Notes: generated by a model from the sequence alone, not told the origin. A stretch of DNA of 64,000 nt from Pyrenopolyporus hunteri (GCA_902806595.1 CADCXC010000035.1:2170001-2234000); one strand, 5' to 3'; counted from the stretch's first letter, positions 1 through 14,155 are shown. Program-made: numbers and translations.

Positions 1-5
1 TTCTC

Positions 6-22
6 GGTAGGTAGGTAGGTAG
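6..22. repeat. (GGTA)n short tandem repeat
   Basis: Four perfect AGGT/GGTA units lie at the very start of the window. The same tetranucleotide, often joined to its reverse complement, recurs in many intergenic stretches of this window. Confidence 0.8.
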
Positions 23-3000
23 CTAAACAAACAGCGCTACCGAGGTGGTACAGCTACCCACAAACGCAGAGACCGGGAGCTTTTTTAAATAGTTTGGAGG
101 AGAAGGGGAGTCTAGTGAGCTTGCTCTTCAAAAACCACATCTGCCCCCTTGAGGAGCTACAAGCTTAGCTTTCCATAAGGAGTTGTGTTTCAAGGAGATT
201 CTAGCAGTAAATGGGTCGAGGCCATACTTACGATAAAGTACGCTTGTAATGCGCCCGCTGACAATGGGTCAGAACACGGTTAACGAAATACAACAATATT
301 GTAGCATTGATGTCTATTATATTAACTCTACATGTAGAACCGAATGATGCACACTTTCAGGGGTACCTAAGTACCTAAGACATGTGGTGAGATGAACATT
401 GGGTATAGAGGTCACGACAACTCGTATGACGATGGCGTGGTAATAACAAGCCGCCATATGTAGCAGAACACTTACATACCTATATATGTGAAGATAAACG
501 TGCAATCAATTACCTGGGGAACTACTCTAATAAGTCCTAGAGGCCGGTCAATTAGACTACAACTACCCCAGATTCGTGGCCGACACAGACGAATTTCCGA
601 ATCGTTCGCCTTGCTGGCCCTACATCTACTAACACAGCAATTTATGGGTTCACTATACCCACGGAGAATGGAAATATAATCATAGTCAAATTAATGCGAA
701 GCTGTCTTCGATGCGAGGGGCCCCGAAGATTGCCGAGATTTATTATGATACAAAGAAGGGGGGGTAAAACCAGATCGATCACGTTGCGAAGGAATCTATA
801 AGGACACTAGGAGCTTATGAATGAGAAATGACCAATCGGTTACGATAAAGCGTGAGAGTTTTCCGCGATCTGAGAACGTAGACGCGATGTCTACTGAGGC
901 GAGTCCCGGCAACACTATCGTGAAGACGTAAGGGAGGGGAAATTCTACAACAGCAAGTTGTCTAACTGGGAGTACCACAGTTAAAAGAGTTGCGGCGTTG
1001 ATATGAGCTTGTTTACCAATGTGTCGGCGCAGCGAGGATCCCGTCGATCGATATGGTAATCCCCCTTGAGACTCATTACCCCGACCGAATCCCATATCTC
1101 TGGTAGATAGCTGTTACCCAGTTTACTTTGGAACAGGGAATCCACCCAACAGTTCGCTAAATCTGGACCTACGACGACTTGATAGGGGTCTTATGCGCTA
1201 ACCCATCTACTAATCATGCTCAAATAGCCCTGAACCATCATCCCTCTACACCAAGGACTTCGAGTTCCACTACAGACTATTAACATATCGAAGTCACCTC
1301 ACGGAAAACTGGTAACCGAGCCTATTCTTCAGTATAATGAGTCGGGTCGGCTTCGGCTACCCGCTCTCGCGTTGGCGAATATTCGGCATTCAGGGGCAGA
1401 GCAGGGTTGGAATCCACAATTCCACATACCATAACATCATCTTCTCTTTTCCCGCTTCCGTTGTCGACGTCCCTATATATCCGCTCTATTGACCGGCAAT
1501 ACTAGAAGAGAAGGGAAGTTAGAATAGATACGGCGGAAACTTCGAGAGGGATGGGCGCGTGAGGTCGGATATGGCATGGGGGATGGCGGGTACCCTCGGC
1601 AGCGATTCATCCTACGGTCTTGATCAGGAGCTCCGCGTCAGAGGCGGCGTGCTCGGAGAGAAGACAAGGCTATCGTTAACTTTTGGGAGCGGCACGATAT
1701 CACCTACGTCCTAGGTGGCGTAACGGACGCAAGCATCGGCTTCCTCGCGATTCTCTCGCGCATGATACCCCCACGGCCTTCAACGTGCCGCTACATCCCG
1801 CGTTCCCCAACTCTTATTCAGTCAGCATGACGAGGGCGGAGAGGGGTGTGTAAGTCGATACGCTTTACGGAGAGCATGTCATGCAGCGAAAGGATCCTTG
1901 TATATCGTGAATCGAGGTGTGCTCTCGGGGGGCTCGGGGTTGGGCTCGTTGGAAGTCGGATCGACTAGAGGAGGGTCTGAGCGACATAGGGCGACGTATT
2001 GCTAAGACGCAGTAGGAAAACTTTTATCTCTCTCGAACCAGTTGCCTCGGGGGAGAAAAGCACGTCGTATCCGTGAGCCAATACCGCTTTGTTAATATGT
2101 GCTCTGCGTAGCACAGCTCGCTCCAAACCCCCTCGAACGGGAAGAGGCAACCACGCGTGATCGATCATGAACCTCTACTCAGAAGCGCCGAACATCCTTT
2201 GCGGTGTCACAAGCTTCACCTACCTTCGATCGCCGGTCAGCGAGGTAACCTAGTATTACCAACTTTGCTCACCCTGCTCCTCAAGGATTCGTAATTGCAA
2301 CCTTCTAATGTTTCTTATAAAAACGTCTTATAAAATGGGCCATGTGCTTAGAAACGGTACAGGCGCGGCACCGTGCTCAGCTTTAGGGAGCTTCTGAGAT
2401 GGCCTGTGATGACCCTGTTTGTTTGCCTATTGCCTGACCGTCCATCCGCACAGACGGTAAGAGGGAGAAAAACAAGGCGAACAGCGCTCACTAGCGGGAT
2501 CTTATCCTAGTTACGCGCCTGAAAGTACTTGGCACAGCTCACACTAGTATCTAAACGCCCGAGTCCATATCGCTGAACCCTCCCCTCGGAAGATATGTAA
2601 CCAAACGAGGCAAGGTGAACAGACCCGACGGGTTGGCTCGTTTAATAGGATATACTGATCGCCCGGTAAAAGATCATCACGTATATTATTTTCTATTATT
2701 GGAATAAATATTTAATGATCGTGTGGTTTTTAATACTATAAGTTAGGCAGATGCCCAATGGTATATCAGGAACCATCCTCATATTGGTAGTGTATAAAAT
2801 CCCAACCGTACTCTCATGGATTGTAAGCATTCGTTCGTCACATTCAATCCCTTACTACCAGTTTAATGATCATTGTATATCTCACACCGATCTTCACTTG
2901 CAATGTGTTTGTACCACCGTCTGTCGTCAGATCTATATATATACGAATCTTACTGATCCGAGTATATATGGGGTCACACTGAGAGTATGCGGCGGTGGCG

Positions 3001-6000
3001 GCCTGAGTATAGGGGATAGCCCCCAACTAATTTCCCTATAATGTACGGGTCGATAATCCACCGAACATATCAGCTCGGAAGAACCAATATTTACATTTGT
3101 CAACCCAATTTTCCTTTCCATTATACCCTAATACCTCCGAGTTTTACTTTTATCCTCGGTCGTACCCAAGTTAATACGCTAAGTCAACGAAAATTCTCCG
3201 GATGTATACATTCCACATCAGCACCGTAACAGTACTCCGGACCGCCCCTTGCCTACGTTGATTCTCTGCTCGGGCCAGCTGTAGATGCTCTTAGCTTGAC
3301 TCATGGAGTAGCCTGTGCCATCGTTGTCAGCTTTGAGGTTAAGATTACGTTATGACTACGTGCGTGTTCACAGCCCTCATCCGACATCGAATGATTAGGT
3401 ACATGTTTGCTTTAGTTGCCTCGTTTCATCAGGAGTCAGTTCGTCCGTATGAGCCCCGGTTTGGGGGACCAGGCTTCCTAGCACCGGGCTCCCTTCTAAC
3501 GACCGTGCTACGCTACTCTACCGTACCACCTGCTTGGTATTTTCGACAAGCTATGCCACGCGCCCTTGAAGGATGAAACTTGTTTCGGGATAATTGGATA
3601 GGGGCATATGTATTCTTAACGCATGGCAGAATTTCTAACCAGTTCCTAGAGTCGGATAGGCGGTTTCGAGTAAGGGGAGGGCAAACCCGTAGAGATTCTC
3701 TACCGTCCCATCTGACATGTTAATTTGACCTCATGGGAAAGTAGCAACTTAATGTCTGTCGATAAGCATTAATGGCTTGGTTAGACATCCGAAAGGTTTT
3801 CTGTCTCAGGTAAAAGAAGAGAACCCCTAGGAGGTTAATAGTGACGATACAATTCCAAGCACACGATGCCATACGTCGTTACGGCACCCCGTCGAACCCA
3901 CGATGTTGAACCCATGGCACAAAGCGGAAGTTCGTTCTACTTCACCTCTCTGATTTTAATGGACTTAACTTGGCTGGGTTCAAGCATCACAATATAAAGT
4001 TATTACATTGGATAGATACTGTTTTATATACTTTATTAATAGGGTTTTATAGAGTCGCATTCACCTTTTTTCAAAACTTGCTTCGTACCTGCTTACTTGA
4101 TAATTACACACCATATATAGGTAGTTGGATAATTCCATTCTAATTATACCTAATCATTATCAACTTACGTTACATTGCAAAAAAAAATGTAAAAAGGAAA
4201 ATTTTCATGGAGAATCCTTTCATTACAAGCTTATACGACAAGAAGAAACCTAAGTAAATGTACAACACTTTAGTGGTTTCCCCGTTCAACTTCCTTGGCG
4301 AAAGAAATGTACGACAGCATATACAATGTCAGGTTTAAAGGCGAACACGTAGGCGTAGATAATTTTATACGTCTTTCATATTTAGATATATCCAGTATGT
4401 GAGACAGATTATTCTTGGCTTTAGGTGTTCCATTATGCCATACAAGTCCCTATGGGTAGTATCTATGCAGCAGTATTATTTCGTAAGGGGATAGGAGACT
4501 TCTTGCGTGTTATGTGCGTCTGATTAATAAATGAACTTCGATCGATCTTCTAGGCTCAAACTAGCAAGGGGAGGCCTATCGCGCAACGCGTCTCGTTTAA
4601 GGATAGTTCTCCGAGACAGGGAACGGAACAAGCGCCGCGTGGCGTTTGATGAGGAGTAAGAACGGCGGAATCCACCAAGCTTGCATCAGTCTTGATGTCG
4701 CTAAATGGCTCGTACATAGAGATGACCAACGCCGTGATACCCACGGCTGACTAAGCGGGGGTATATTACATGGTAGCCGTACTCAACTTGTGACTACGGG
4801 GAGAATAATTGCGAGGCATCTTGTTTCTGTTTCCTCCTCGTCGAGTAATTAAACGCCAGTGTCGGATGACAAAAGCTTTTCATATCCATCAGTAATAGGT
4901 ACCTTTTTGTCGCCAAGTTGATAGGGCCCATCCAGCAAGTGTCGGTGTCTATTAGAAGTGTGTTGGAATAGCACGAGATGGGATATGCTAGGTAAGGGGA
5001 GACGGTAAGAAACAATGTCCCTAGGGAGATTTCCTATGGCAATTGCTTACTTTACGGTACGTGGCTCCCATGGGGAAGGCATTGGAGGGCATAATCATTA
5101 ATCATCCATGTCGGTATTATTTGCGGTTAACGATAAGGATGGGGAAGAGTTTTGACTGGGACTGCAACCCTCCCATAGCAGCTGGTTGTAGATGACTGCC
5201 TTTTCGTCTATAGAGGCCGAATGTAACCGTTACGGCATCAGCCTCGTCCGAGTAAAGCGTCGAAACGCCGGGATACTAGCCACTCTGGCAAGGCTGCCCA
5301 CGCTGTATATGTTTAGACTGGGGAATGTAATATCGAAAATGCCACTAGCATCAAGGTTGCAGTTGCATCCCCTTTGGGGAAGATGATAAGACAAGATATA
5401 ACCAACCCGAGCCGCTGCGGCGCTTCCGAAAGGATTCGTGTGGTCAGTCACGAAAGAGATTCTCCGACGACATCCCGCTCACCGGTGAATCAGATGTGTG
5501 TGAATTTACAAGAGATTGGCCTGGCAGAACAGAACGCGCATACGTTCTGCAGGTCGATCGGGGTCTGAATGTACGGCAATTGAAGGCGCGGGAGAAGCCT
5601 AGAAGCCTACCGCTATTGGCGCAGCTCAGCTTGTGAGCACTAGAAGAAATTTCGGGCAGGTATCAAGCCTCTTGCGAGAAAAAAAAAAAGAAAGAAATCG
5701 GTTAGAATTTCGAAACGTGATTGTATTGCAAAATTTCTGCGAATGTAAATGAGAATTTGAAAGCCGCCGAACGAGACTCGAATGAAGCTCGTAAATGACG
5801 AAGAGCATGCTACCACCGAGAGCCTCGTGGCCGGACTCCGATTCGCTTGAACCAATCGGGAGAGGGGAAAGCGGCGATTTCCTAAAGAGGAAGCCTCAAA
5901 AACAGCATTCGGTCTGGAAAACTGAGAAAAAAAATGACAAGAGGCCTACCCACGTGAACCTGAAATCCACCAGTCAATTAAGCCTGGGGAGCAAGCGTGG

Positions 6001-6146
6001 AGGAACATTTCAATTGTTGTATTCAATTGCTGTATAAGAAAATGCGGCCATTTGGTTAGCTGTGGTAAGGGATATAAGCCAGAAAGGCGCCGACTTGCTT
6101 CGATTTGTACAACTCGCTTTAGGTCCGGAAAAGAAAAATTGAAATG

Positions 6147-6164
6147 TTTTTTTTTTTTTTTTTT
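6147..6164. repeat. Poly-T run (18 T)
   Basis: Uninterrupted run of 18 T in non-coding sequence. It may be the A-tail remnant of a minus-strand retroposed copy, but nothing recognisable flanks it. Confidence 0.85.
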
Positions 6165-6856
6165 CATTCTATTTTTTCTTGGGTCGGGACTTCGCGACTA
6201 GTAGACAAAGCCCCGAGTATCACATGATGGCTCAGCTCCTCCTTTGAAGTAGGCAGGGCAAGGTAGTCGGTGTGAGCGCTCGCGCATATTGCACATGGCT
6301 GCTGCCGAAAAAGGGCGACAAGCTCCGCGCCGGCGGTTGTAGTATTCTTGGGGTTTCTCATTGAGTGAACCTTGTAGCGTGCTGTGGATCGGTGAAGACT
6401 TTCGCGCGAGAAAGGGGCGGGGAATGGGGGACTTATTAACCTTCAAGCCGGATGCGACCCCTCTATGAAGGATGCTTAGCTCGGATCCGGACTTTAGACT
6501 GCATCAGGACCTTCATGGCACTAAGGCAGAGATGGTCCCTATTGCCGCTAGCTCTGTTCTCTTCGCTGCGAGATCACGGGGATCGCTGTGGTGATGCTTG
6601 CGCGCTGTATTCTGGCCAATGGCTGATGCTTGGGTATAAGAGAAGCGTCGTAGTTGAGCAGGTCACACGACCTTCCACATTCCCCCGCAAGAGAGCAGAT
6701 CTCAAAACCGGAGATGAGGAAAGCCCTACGAAGTGACATGAAACGAAGGTTATCGATGGCGCAATGGGGAACAGAAAGAACTTGACCGCGCGTAGACAGA
6801 AAACGGCAGCTCGTTTGGCGGGATAGCCAACTAAACGAGGTAAGCAGCTCTGATCC

Positions 6857-6895
6857 CACAGCACAGCACAGCACAGCACAACACAACACAAACAC
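6857..6895. repeat. Pentanucleotide repeat, (CACAG)n passing into (CACAA)n
   Basis: About 39 bases of CACAG units change to CACAA units. On the minus strand they create a VLCCAVLCCAV-like stretch in a 201-codon frame, which I do not accept as a gene. Confidence 0.85.
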
Positions 6896-8696
6896 TTGCA
6901 ACGGGGAATCTCCCGTATGGTCGCAGACTAGGCGCCTCGGATTTGATGCTTTTTCAATCTTTCTTGAAATATGGCATAGTCGGACTCCTAGTGGACCAAC
7001 GACCGCAGTAGCATAGCCCATCGCTCCAAACAATTGGCAAATTACTTCGTCTGAGATAGCGGTGTGCGAAAAGTAGCTGAAGGATAGCGGGAGACGAAGT
7101 GCGACGTTCATGGTGCCCGTATTAATCCACTCAAGAGTCCAAATTGATACCATATAAATATTTCAATTCGGATGATGCGGGAACTCTGGCTTCTAGTAGT
7201 AATAGTAGTAGTCTCCCCGAATCCATTTTTCTATTGTGAAGATGAGATCGGACGATAATGAAGGACCGACTTAGACCTGAGCGCGAATGCGGCTATGTGT
7301 AGACTTTACAAGTTAGTGACGACATCAGTGTCAAGTGACAGGGCGACGTGGTTATGATCGGTGATGCTAGCTGAGAGGAGTTGGCTGCGCGTCCTATTGT
7401 CGTTGTTGCATCATTACCTTCTTCTAGGACGACTATTTCCGCTTAATTTCACATAAAGTGAGTGCAGAGAGAGGGCCCTGTCTCTGCCAGGTTAGAATGA
7501 GAAGTTAGATGGAAGGGCCCCGTGCCTAGGCAACACACCCTGAGCATTCTAGAACCCTGGGCAGTTCCAGCAAAAGCAACTGGGTCCGCCAAAAAAACGT
7601 GGGGGATGATGAGTTGACGTCGAATGGCCCTTGTTCTTAGCTTGAGAGAAAAACTAGGTACCATACGAAGGGAAAAGAAGAGATACAAATCCTTCCAAAT
7701 TAGAGGGGCGACATGTATTCGAGGCATTTGTGCGAGCCATAGCCGCACGGGTACCTGACCGAGGCCACAGGAAGACTTTCCAATTTGATAATACCAACCG
7801 TGACTCACGGCCAACCCGACCAAAGTGCGCTAGGGAACGAATGTACGCAGGTATACTCCGTACTGCATTCTTATCTCCAGAGGTCTTGTGAGCTCCTCGC
7901 AGACTAATGAGACTTGCCCATTTGTACGGATATGTGAGCGAACCCGGGTTCCGCGAAGCCGGTCCACCAGTGATGTTATTCCTGATAGTTCAGTCTTAAA
8001 GGCTAAGCATAAGGTGGGCGGTGGGAAAGAAAAGGAGAAAAAAAAAGGTTTAAAGTCCAGTCCGAGTTCCTGGGGCCTCCAAGTCGACTAAATTCGTTGG
8101 GTAAAAGGCTAGGCTGGACCTACGCCACGATAGTCTCCCGGGCTAGGTAAATCTGAAGCCCGCTTGGGAACCGTTCTCAGGACATGTACCTCCTAAATAG
8201 TATAATTCGAGGGCTCGCCATGTGTACACGCACAGGCATACGTCAATACATACGCGGATACGCACCCACCTGAGGGAGAAAGGGTTGAGAGGATTCGTGA
8301 GGAAGAGTGTAGGAGGAACGGACGAAAGATGGGAATGAAGAAGCAAAGGCGAAAAAAGGCCGAGGATGCTAAAACCTTCGTAGGGTCTGCTGGGGTCCTT
8401 GATCTTTAGCGGGTCGTACCCACCGTAGACCCCTAAAGCGTTAGTGCTTGATTTCTACCGAAACTGCTAAAATCTGTTCCTGCTGCACCTTCCAGGGCGG
8501 CTTTCAGCGTACCTGCTGTACCTACAATACATTACGTGCCTGGGCGGTTTTAGGTTAATAATACATACCACTGACCCAAGGTGGAAGGCGCTTCGCGGCT
8601 CCAGACAAGAGAGGAGTAACAGAGAGGGCAGGCTAGGTATACGCTAGGTAGCACCACAACGGGTACGTTCATGTCCCCATCGCTATCCCTTGAGAG

Positions 8697-8790
8697 GCAG
8701 GTACGTCGATACCTACCACACATGTAGGTAGGTTCATACATAGGTAGGTACCTACCTGTCTGTATTGTACAATACAATACCTACTAGGTC
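8697..8790. repeat. Cluster of AGGT/ACCT tandems and TACCTAGGTA-like palindromes
   Basis: Several short runs of AGGT and ACCT lie within 94 bases, including an AGGTAGGTACCTACCT palindrome near 8740-8757 that could fold as a hairpin. It lies about 1 kb upstream of the gene at 9747. Confidence 0.75.
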
Positions 8791-9746
8791 CCTCCCATAG
8801 CGCCTTACCTGATCTTTGCTCAATTTTCCCATCAAAGCTTGTGAAAATCACGCCCCTTCTTCTGCGCTTCCAATACATCCACATCCTTATTTTCTTTGCC
8901 CAAACAACACAACCCCGGTTTCCTGGCTTCAACCGGACAAGGTCGACGGCAGTCTACTTACGCTTATTTTGAATACCAACAATAGCTACCTAGGTAGTCC
9001 ACATCTTTTATTTTTCTTTTCGTCTTCTAAGCTCTTTTGACCTGTCGACCTATTATCCGGGGTTTCGATATTTCCCCCCCTTTGCTCTTTGGAATCGACT
9101 TTGTCTAGAGCGCATCACCAACCGACGAAATCTACTCGCTGTCGTTCGCTTGTCCGATCTCTAATCCAGCTGCTCTATAGTTTATGCCCGGGTTTTGACG
9201 ACCTTCCTGCTACCCAAAATCTATTATTATTATTTGCCGGACCCTTAATTGGCTTTGTAGCTGCGCGGATCAACTTGAGCTTCCCGTATCCAATTGCTAC
9301 CGGAGGTGTCGATGTGTTACCTCGGACAGGCAAACAGATGACCGCTTCCCGGCCGCCCTTTTTCGTGTCTCAGAACTCCCCAGGGTCCCAGCGTGTTTGC
9401 TGGCTTTAGGCCCCCCTCGACGGACCCGGTGTACCGTTGCTGTTCTAGGCTACTCGATGCATTAGAGTGAGACCATTTTTGTGTGGAGCAGGATCCATCC
9501 TCGGGCAAGCTGAGCTCTCAGCGTGGATTAGCTTCGCGAGCGTTGGCGGCAACTCCCACGGAGGCTCTAAGCTGATGAGGCGATCGAATCAGCCCTAACT
9601 GCCTGAATTTTTGACGTGTCAGCTATGAATCATAGACTCCGAAAGACTACAGGCAGTATAATTTTTAATATCCGTCGCTGCCGGAAGTTCGCGGTCAAGG
9701 TGAGCTTCCAGGTCGACGATACCCGCCGCAACCGTATCCGGTCAGG

Positions 9747-11361
9747 ATGGCGGACATGATTCTGCCCAAGGGCATTGTGTTCAATAGAAACACTATTTAC
9801 GAGGAGATAGCAAAGTACGACGTTGTTCCACTAGAGAAGATACTTGCGGCTTGCCATGGTCAAGATAGTTCCTAACCACCCCTGGTGTAATTAATACTAA
9901 TCGAACCACAGTCTTCACCACGACATCCCGGGAACTCGTAGATCCTACCGCAAGGCGGCTCGAGAATTTCTGGACTCGTGTCTTAGGCGGTGATCGCCGC
10001 TATCTCTCCGGCAGAGTCATTGCGCGCCTTTTTAAAAGTATATCCGAGGAAGAGAGCTTCGTGAAGCTCCGGGGGCCGCCAAATCGATATGAGCCAGTGA
10101 GTTCTGTGATATTGGATGTCGGCTTATACTAACCACAAGCGCATAAAAGCCTTCGCCTGACTCGAAGCCCGAATCGCCTGCACAAACCAAAACTAACCCC
10201 GAGGCATCTGTGGGAGCGGCCTCTGAGCCGGGGCCAAAAGAGAAGGCAAAAGCAACGAAAGCGGGGCCATCTTCTTCGGCGAAGCAGCCGCATCCAATCT
10301 TAAAGAAACCTAGGGGGCCCTCAAATTCTGGACCGCGGCCCACGGCTCGATTTGTCTCGCCACCAGGATCCGACGGCGAGGGTAATGATGGCAAGGGCAG
10401 TGAACCTGCTTCGTCAGGGAGCACTGCGATGAATCATAGCGATTCTAAAGGCTCTACCAGTTCAACAGCTAAGGAAGAAAAGAGGAAGGCGAGCAATACA
10501 CCGAAGAAGAAGACGACTGCGTTTGTAGCTTCTACGACTTCGAGGCGAAGACCCGGTATGCCCCGACGCATTAGCTCTCAATCTTCCAGCACTGTTAGTG
10601 GAGCCGAGGCTGGATCCAAGGAGGGGGGCTCTTCTCTTAGTTCGAGGCAATCGGGATCGCAAAGCTCAACCGCAACGATTCCAGGAAAATCCAGTAATAT
10701 GACGCCTGTGTTGGCGAAAGAGGGTGGAGGGCGGTTGAGTACGAAAGCAGCAGGGAAACGACCGACAACGCGCGCGCCACCCGAGAGCATTTCGAAACCC
10801 GGTAACCCGCAGACAAGGAGTGCCGACAGTCAGCCTCCAGTGGTCCAGGATGAGTCTGCTAAGAAGAAGGAGTCGGTGTCTGCGCCGGATAGGGTAAAAA
10901 ATACGGTCGTAGACGATGTTAACCTTGCGAAAGCGAGCCGGAGTGGGACAACTCATAGACGGAGCGATACACAAGAACGGCCGCGTCCGGATATCTCCCC
11001 GCTTATGGCTCGATCGAGATCGGACATGGGGTCTTCACGGCGTACCTCGCAGGACTTGGCCGGTGGCTTCCTCCCGCCTCAAAGCTTGATATCGCCAAGC
11101 ACGACGACGGTCTCGAACACGACAGCTCAAGGGACTATTATTGAATTTGACGAGAATCCACCAGTCGAACTCGCGAAGACCGCGATGGAGAGGCACGAAG
11201 ATGACGCCGAGACTGGCTCACGAAAGTCCGGGAGCTCCGTGCTCAATACGCGGTTCACTCCCACGCAACCAAACCCGACACCGGCCGTGCCTCTCGGGCG
11301 ATCCAAGAGTCAACTTACTCTGTTACTCGAACGGACTGCCGATAAGAAGCCTCGCCGATGA
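9747..11361 (+). CDS. Conserved fungal protein with areA-type GATA-like (DUF1752) N-terminal domain
   Basis: Predicted exons are 9747-9858, 9912-10096 and 10150-11361, giving 502 aa. Both introns are about 53 nt; the second has a TACTAAC-like branch site. The N-terminus reads MADMILPKGIV. The joined exons 1-2 give a segment (residues ~38-70) with the FTTTSRELVDPTARRLENFW pattern, which resembles the DUF1752 domain at the N-terminus of the nitrogen regulator areA. The rest (residues ~100-502) is low-complexity and rich in Ser, Thr, Pro, Lys and Arg, with a PILKKPRGP motif and a basic C-terminus, so it is probably disordered. No zinc finger is visible, so it is not areA itself. Its function is unknown; a nuclear or regulatory role is only a guess. 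The start was chosen because the frame is open from this ATG and continues across both introns. The family call is from memory and moderate. Confidence 0.7.
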
Positions 11362-13199
11362 TGACCTTACTATGCCTTCTTAATAATCCGCAAATGTCGC
11401 TTTCACCTCAAAAGAGCATTGCAATATGATTATAATGGGCCGCCTAGAAAAAAAAAAGTGTCTCAAACACGAGTGTATATTGATATAAAAACCATGTCTC
11501 TAGAGGTAATAAAGGGGGAGGGGGAGTTCCAGGACTACAGAAGCATTGGCATCTACATACAATGCATTGTATCGGCGTTATATAAGTATTATTTGAATTA
11601 GCGTGACGGAAGCGTTTTGTTTTAGCTTGTCTCTTCTCAACGGTCGCAATAGTTGGAACCGCGGAATAGGAATGTATATGCCACCAGAATTCATGTTCAT
11701 ACTCAGGGCCATTTAGCTAGCTAGACGCTGTCTACCTGTTGTTATTCTGTTTGACATGGCGTTTAGTGAGAGAATCTCTGGGGAATTTCAGATAGCTATC
11801 AGCATGTATAAGGCTCCAGCGCCGGTTACAGTATAATGCCCAGGTATCCAGGCAAGACTTTGAGAAGGGGAGCCCAAGAGGCCTGTTCCCCCCCATTGAA
11901 CTTGCTTCACATAGTACTGCCTCGGACGCTGGTACCGATGAGGCAGGGTCCATAGGAAACAAGGGGGAAAACCGAATTGTGAATGAGTTCGACATCATCC
12001 TCGAAAACCCTTGCATGGTCTAGAACCCATTGGAGAGCCAATAGCCTAGGCCATCGAACGGTATTGGTCTATATGCCTTATATAATACCTGTAATAGGCG
12101 TTAGCGGGCCTGCAAGGGCGAATGATGCCACAACTAGGTCGAAACAATGCAGAGCAATTAAAAGAACATAAACTTCCCCAGCTAGATAGGCATAGGTATG
12201 TAGGTAGGTAAGTGGTACCATGGGCAAAGAGTCTAACGTGCACAAAGGAAACGAATCTCTCACCGATATACCTCCCAGAAAGGCAATTATCCCGAGTAGG
12301 CCGGCGATCTCTTCACACGGACTAAAGCGTATGTAATGAGGTAATGGAAAGCGAACGCAAGACAATTAGGTTGGTAGATCAGCGAGAGATGATGGTTCCG
12401 AAAGGAAAGAGAATGCAGCGCTTCCCACTTATTTTGCTCCTAAGACCCGTCGTATTCCTGGTCACAACCCGAAGCTACGGCACCAGAATGCAGCAAAGGT
12501 ACCGGAACCCCTTGAACTAAGGTGTCTGGAACCGCAATCTATTTACATAGCGGTTACGTATGAGATGTAGGGGTCGGGGCATTTTTACAGGCGCTACTAT
12601 TTAGCACCCCATCCCATCAACAGCCGCCAAGTCCTTCCAGAACTAAAGGAAAAGGCGATGTCACCCCACGCGCGGCGGGCTCTTACGGTGTTCCCGCCCC
12701 CATCCACATACCAGGCCCCTGGCGCAAGAGAACCTACCCCAGCCCGGAGCCGCGCAACGTGATGTCAGGCACCTTTGTCGAGTCGCTCGCTGTTCGACAA
12801 CGACGGCGATAGCTACCGTGGCAGGCACCCCACATATAATATAGATACGTTGTGTTGTGTTCACTTACCATGCAATGCATAGATGCGAACTGGAGATAGG
12901 CCGGTTGCTACGATAATTAGGTACTGTATCTATATCATGTGAGCAGGACGCAACAGACGTTAGACATGACATATTAAAAGCATGGCATATTAACAGCAGC
13001 CAGAGAACTTAACCGTCCCGTTTTTTTCTTCAAATATCCGGACTCTGGCTTCATAACCCGCAGCCCACCACTTCCTCTGCTCGTCACAAGACGCGTACGC
13101 CACGATCTAGTTGGCCTGCCTGTCTAAGCTAAAAACTTGTTTACAGCGGGGCCGGGCATGCCGATATACACACATATGCCACGACTCGCCTTCTCGTAA

Positions 13200-13325
13200 T
13201 ATATACCTACCTACCTAACTAACTTGCCTAAGTAGGTACTTACATGGCTAGCCTACCTATATACTCTACCGGTTTTCATACGTACCTAGGTAAGTACGTA
13301 CTCACCTGCAGAGGCATGTGTATAA
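13200..13325. repeat. Cluster of ACCT/AGGT tandems with TACCTAGGTA palindrome
   Basis: ACCT units repeat three times at ~13203-13217, followed by AAGTAGGTACTTAC and by a CGTACCTAGGTAAG palindrome near 13280-13295. Further AGGT triplets occur at ~13495-13508 and ~14280-14293. All of these are intergenic. Confidence 0.75.
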
Positions 13326-14132
13326 GTGCGCATATCTAAAAGCCAACACCGGACCTTATTTCTCGCTCCCCGATCGACACGCTCATCACGGGGTACACGA
13401 CCCGACGTCCCGTTGGCGGGAGAAGCGCAGGGGGCCGAGAAAGAGGCGCTGTAGCCTAACTTTAAATATTGCTATCGTTGTTATGATTAAGTGGTAGGTA
13501 GGTAGGTACATATATCATATCCGTTGGTGCTAGGCCCTAGGTTCAGTATGCGGCGCGCAAAAGCTGGGCTCGTCTCGCGTAAGGTGAATACGTACGGCGC
13601 AGGGTAAAAAAAAAAAAAAAAAAGAGTTCCTAAGTAGGTAGCTCGATGGGATGATGACATAGGTAACGAGGCGAGGGGTCGGGGTTGGCGATCCCGCCGC
13701 TGCGGGCCGGGGTAGGGGTAAGGGAATAGGTACGATACGATACCTACCGACCTGGGTACTTAGGTGCCTGACCTGGAAGGTTAACTAAACCACCTCGCAA
13801 GCATAAAAAAAAAAAATCTCTTATTTTTCTCGGTCGAATTGGCATGACTTCATATATACCCATGTATCTATACACCTATCTACTTACCTACCGCATATAT
13901 GTAATTGATGTAGAAATTTTAACCTTCTTCTCTATACGCATACGTACGTACATACCTACGCAAACGGCAGATGCAGATCTGCCCTTTTCTCCTCCCGCCT
14001 TCTGCCAAAGCCCAGTAACCCGCGAGTTTGCGGGGGCCAGTAGGGCGGGATCCTACCATCTTACAAGATCCAGGGGCCGAGGGGGCGATGCTCTATACCA
14101 GGTTGCCGGGACGGGATTCGTCGGAGCGCGAG

Positions 14133-14155
14133 TTTTTTTTTTTTTTTTTTTTTTT
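14133..14155. repeat. Poly-T run (23 T)
   Basis: Longest homopolymer in the GC-balanced part of the window. It lies in non-coding DNA, 520 bases after an A18 run of opposite sense at 13606-13623. Confidence 0.9.

Larger units (their letters stand above)
1..9746. other. Gene-free stretch at the window start
   Basis: I find no coding region here that I can support. All open frames are short, overlap in several frames and have no recognisable family motif. The composition is ordinary, apart from an A+T-rich patch near 4000-4500. Visible structure is limited to an AGGT tandem at 6-22, an 18-T run at 6147-6164, a pentanucleotide tract at 6857-6895 and a cluster of AGGT/ACCT motifs near 8697-8790. 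The last kilobase presumably contains the promoter and 5' leader of the gene that starts at 9747. The stretch could be old, diverged repeat sequence or simply intergenic DNA. Confidence 0.5.

Noticed and set aside
6548..7153. 201-codon minus-strand open frame
   Set aside because: Built partly on a CACAG/CACAA simple repeat, with no known motif and no splice-extended continuation; composition is that of random sequence.
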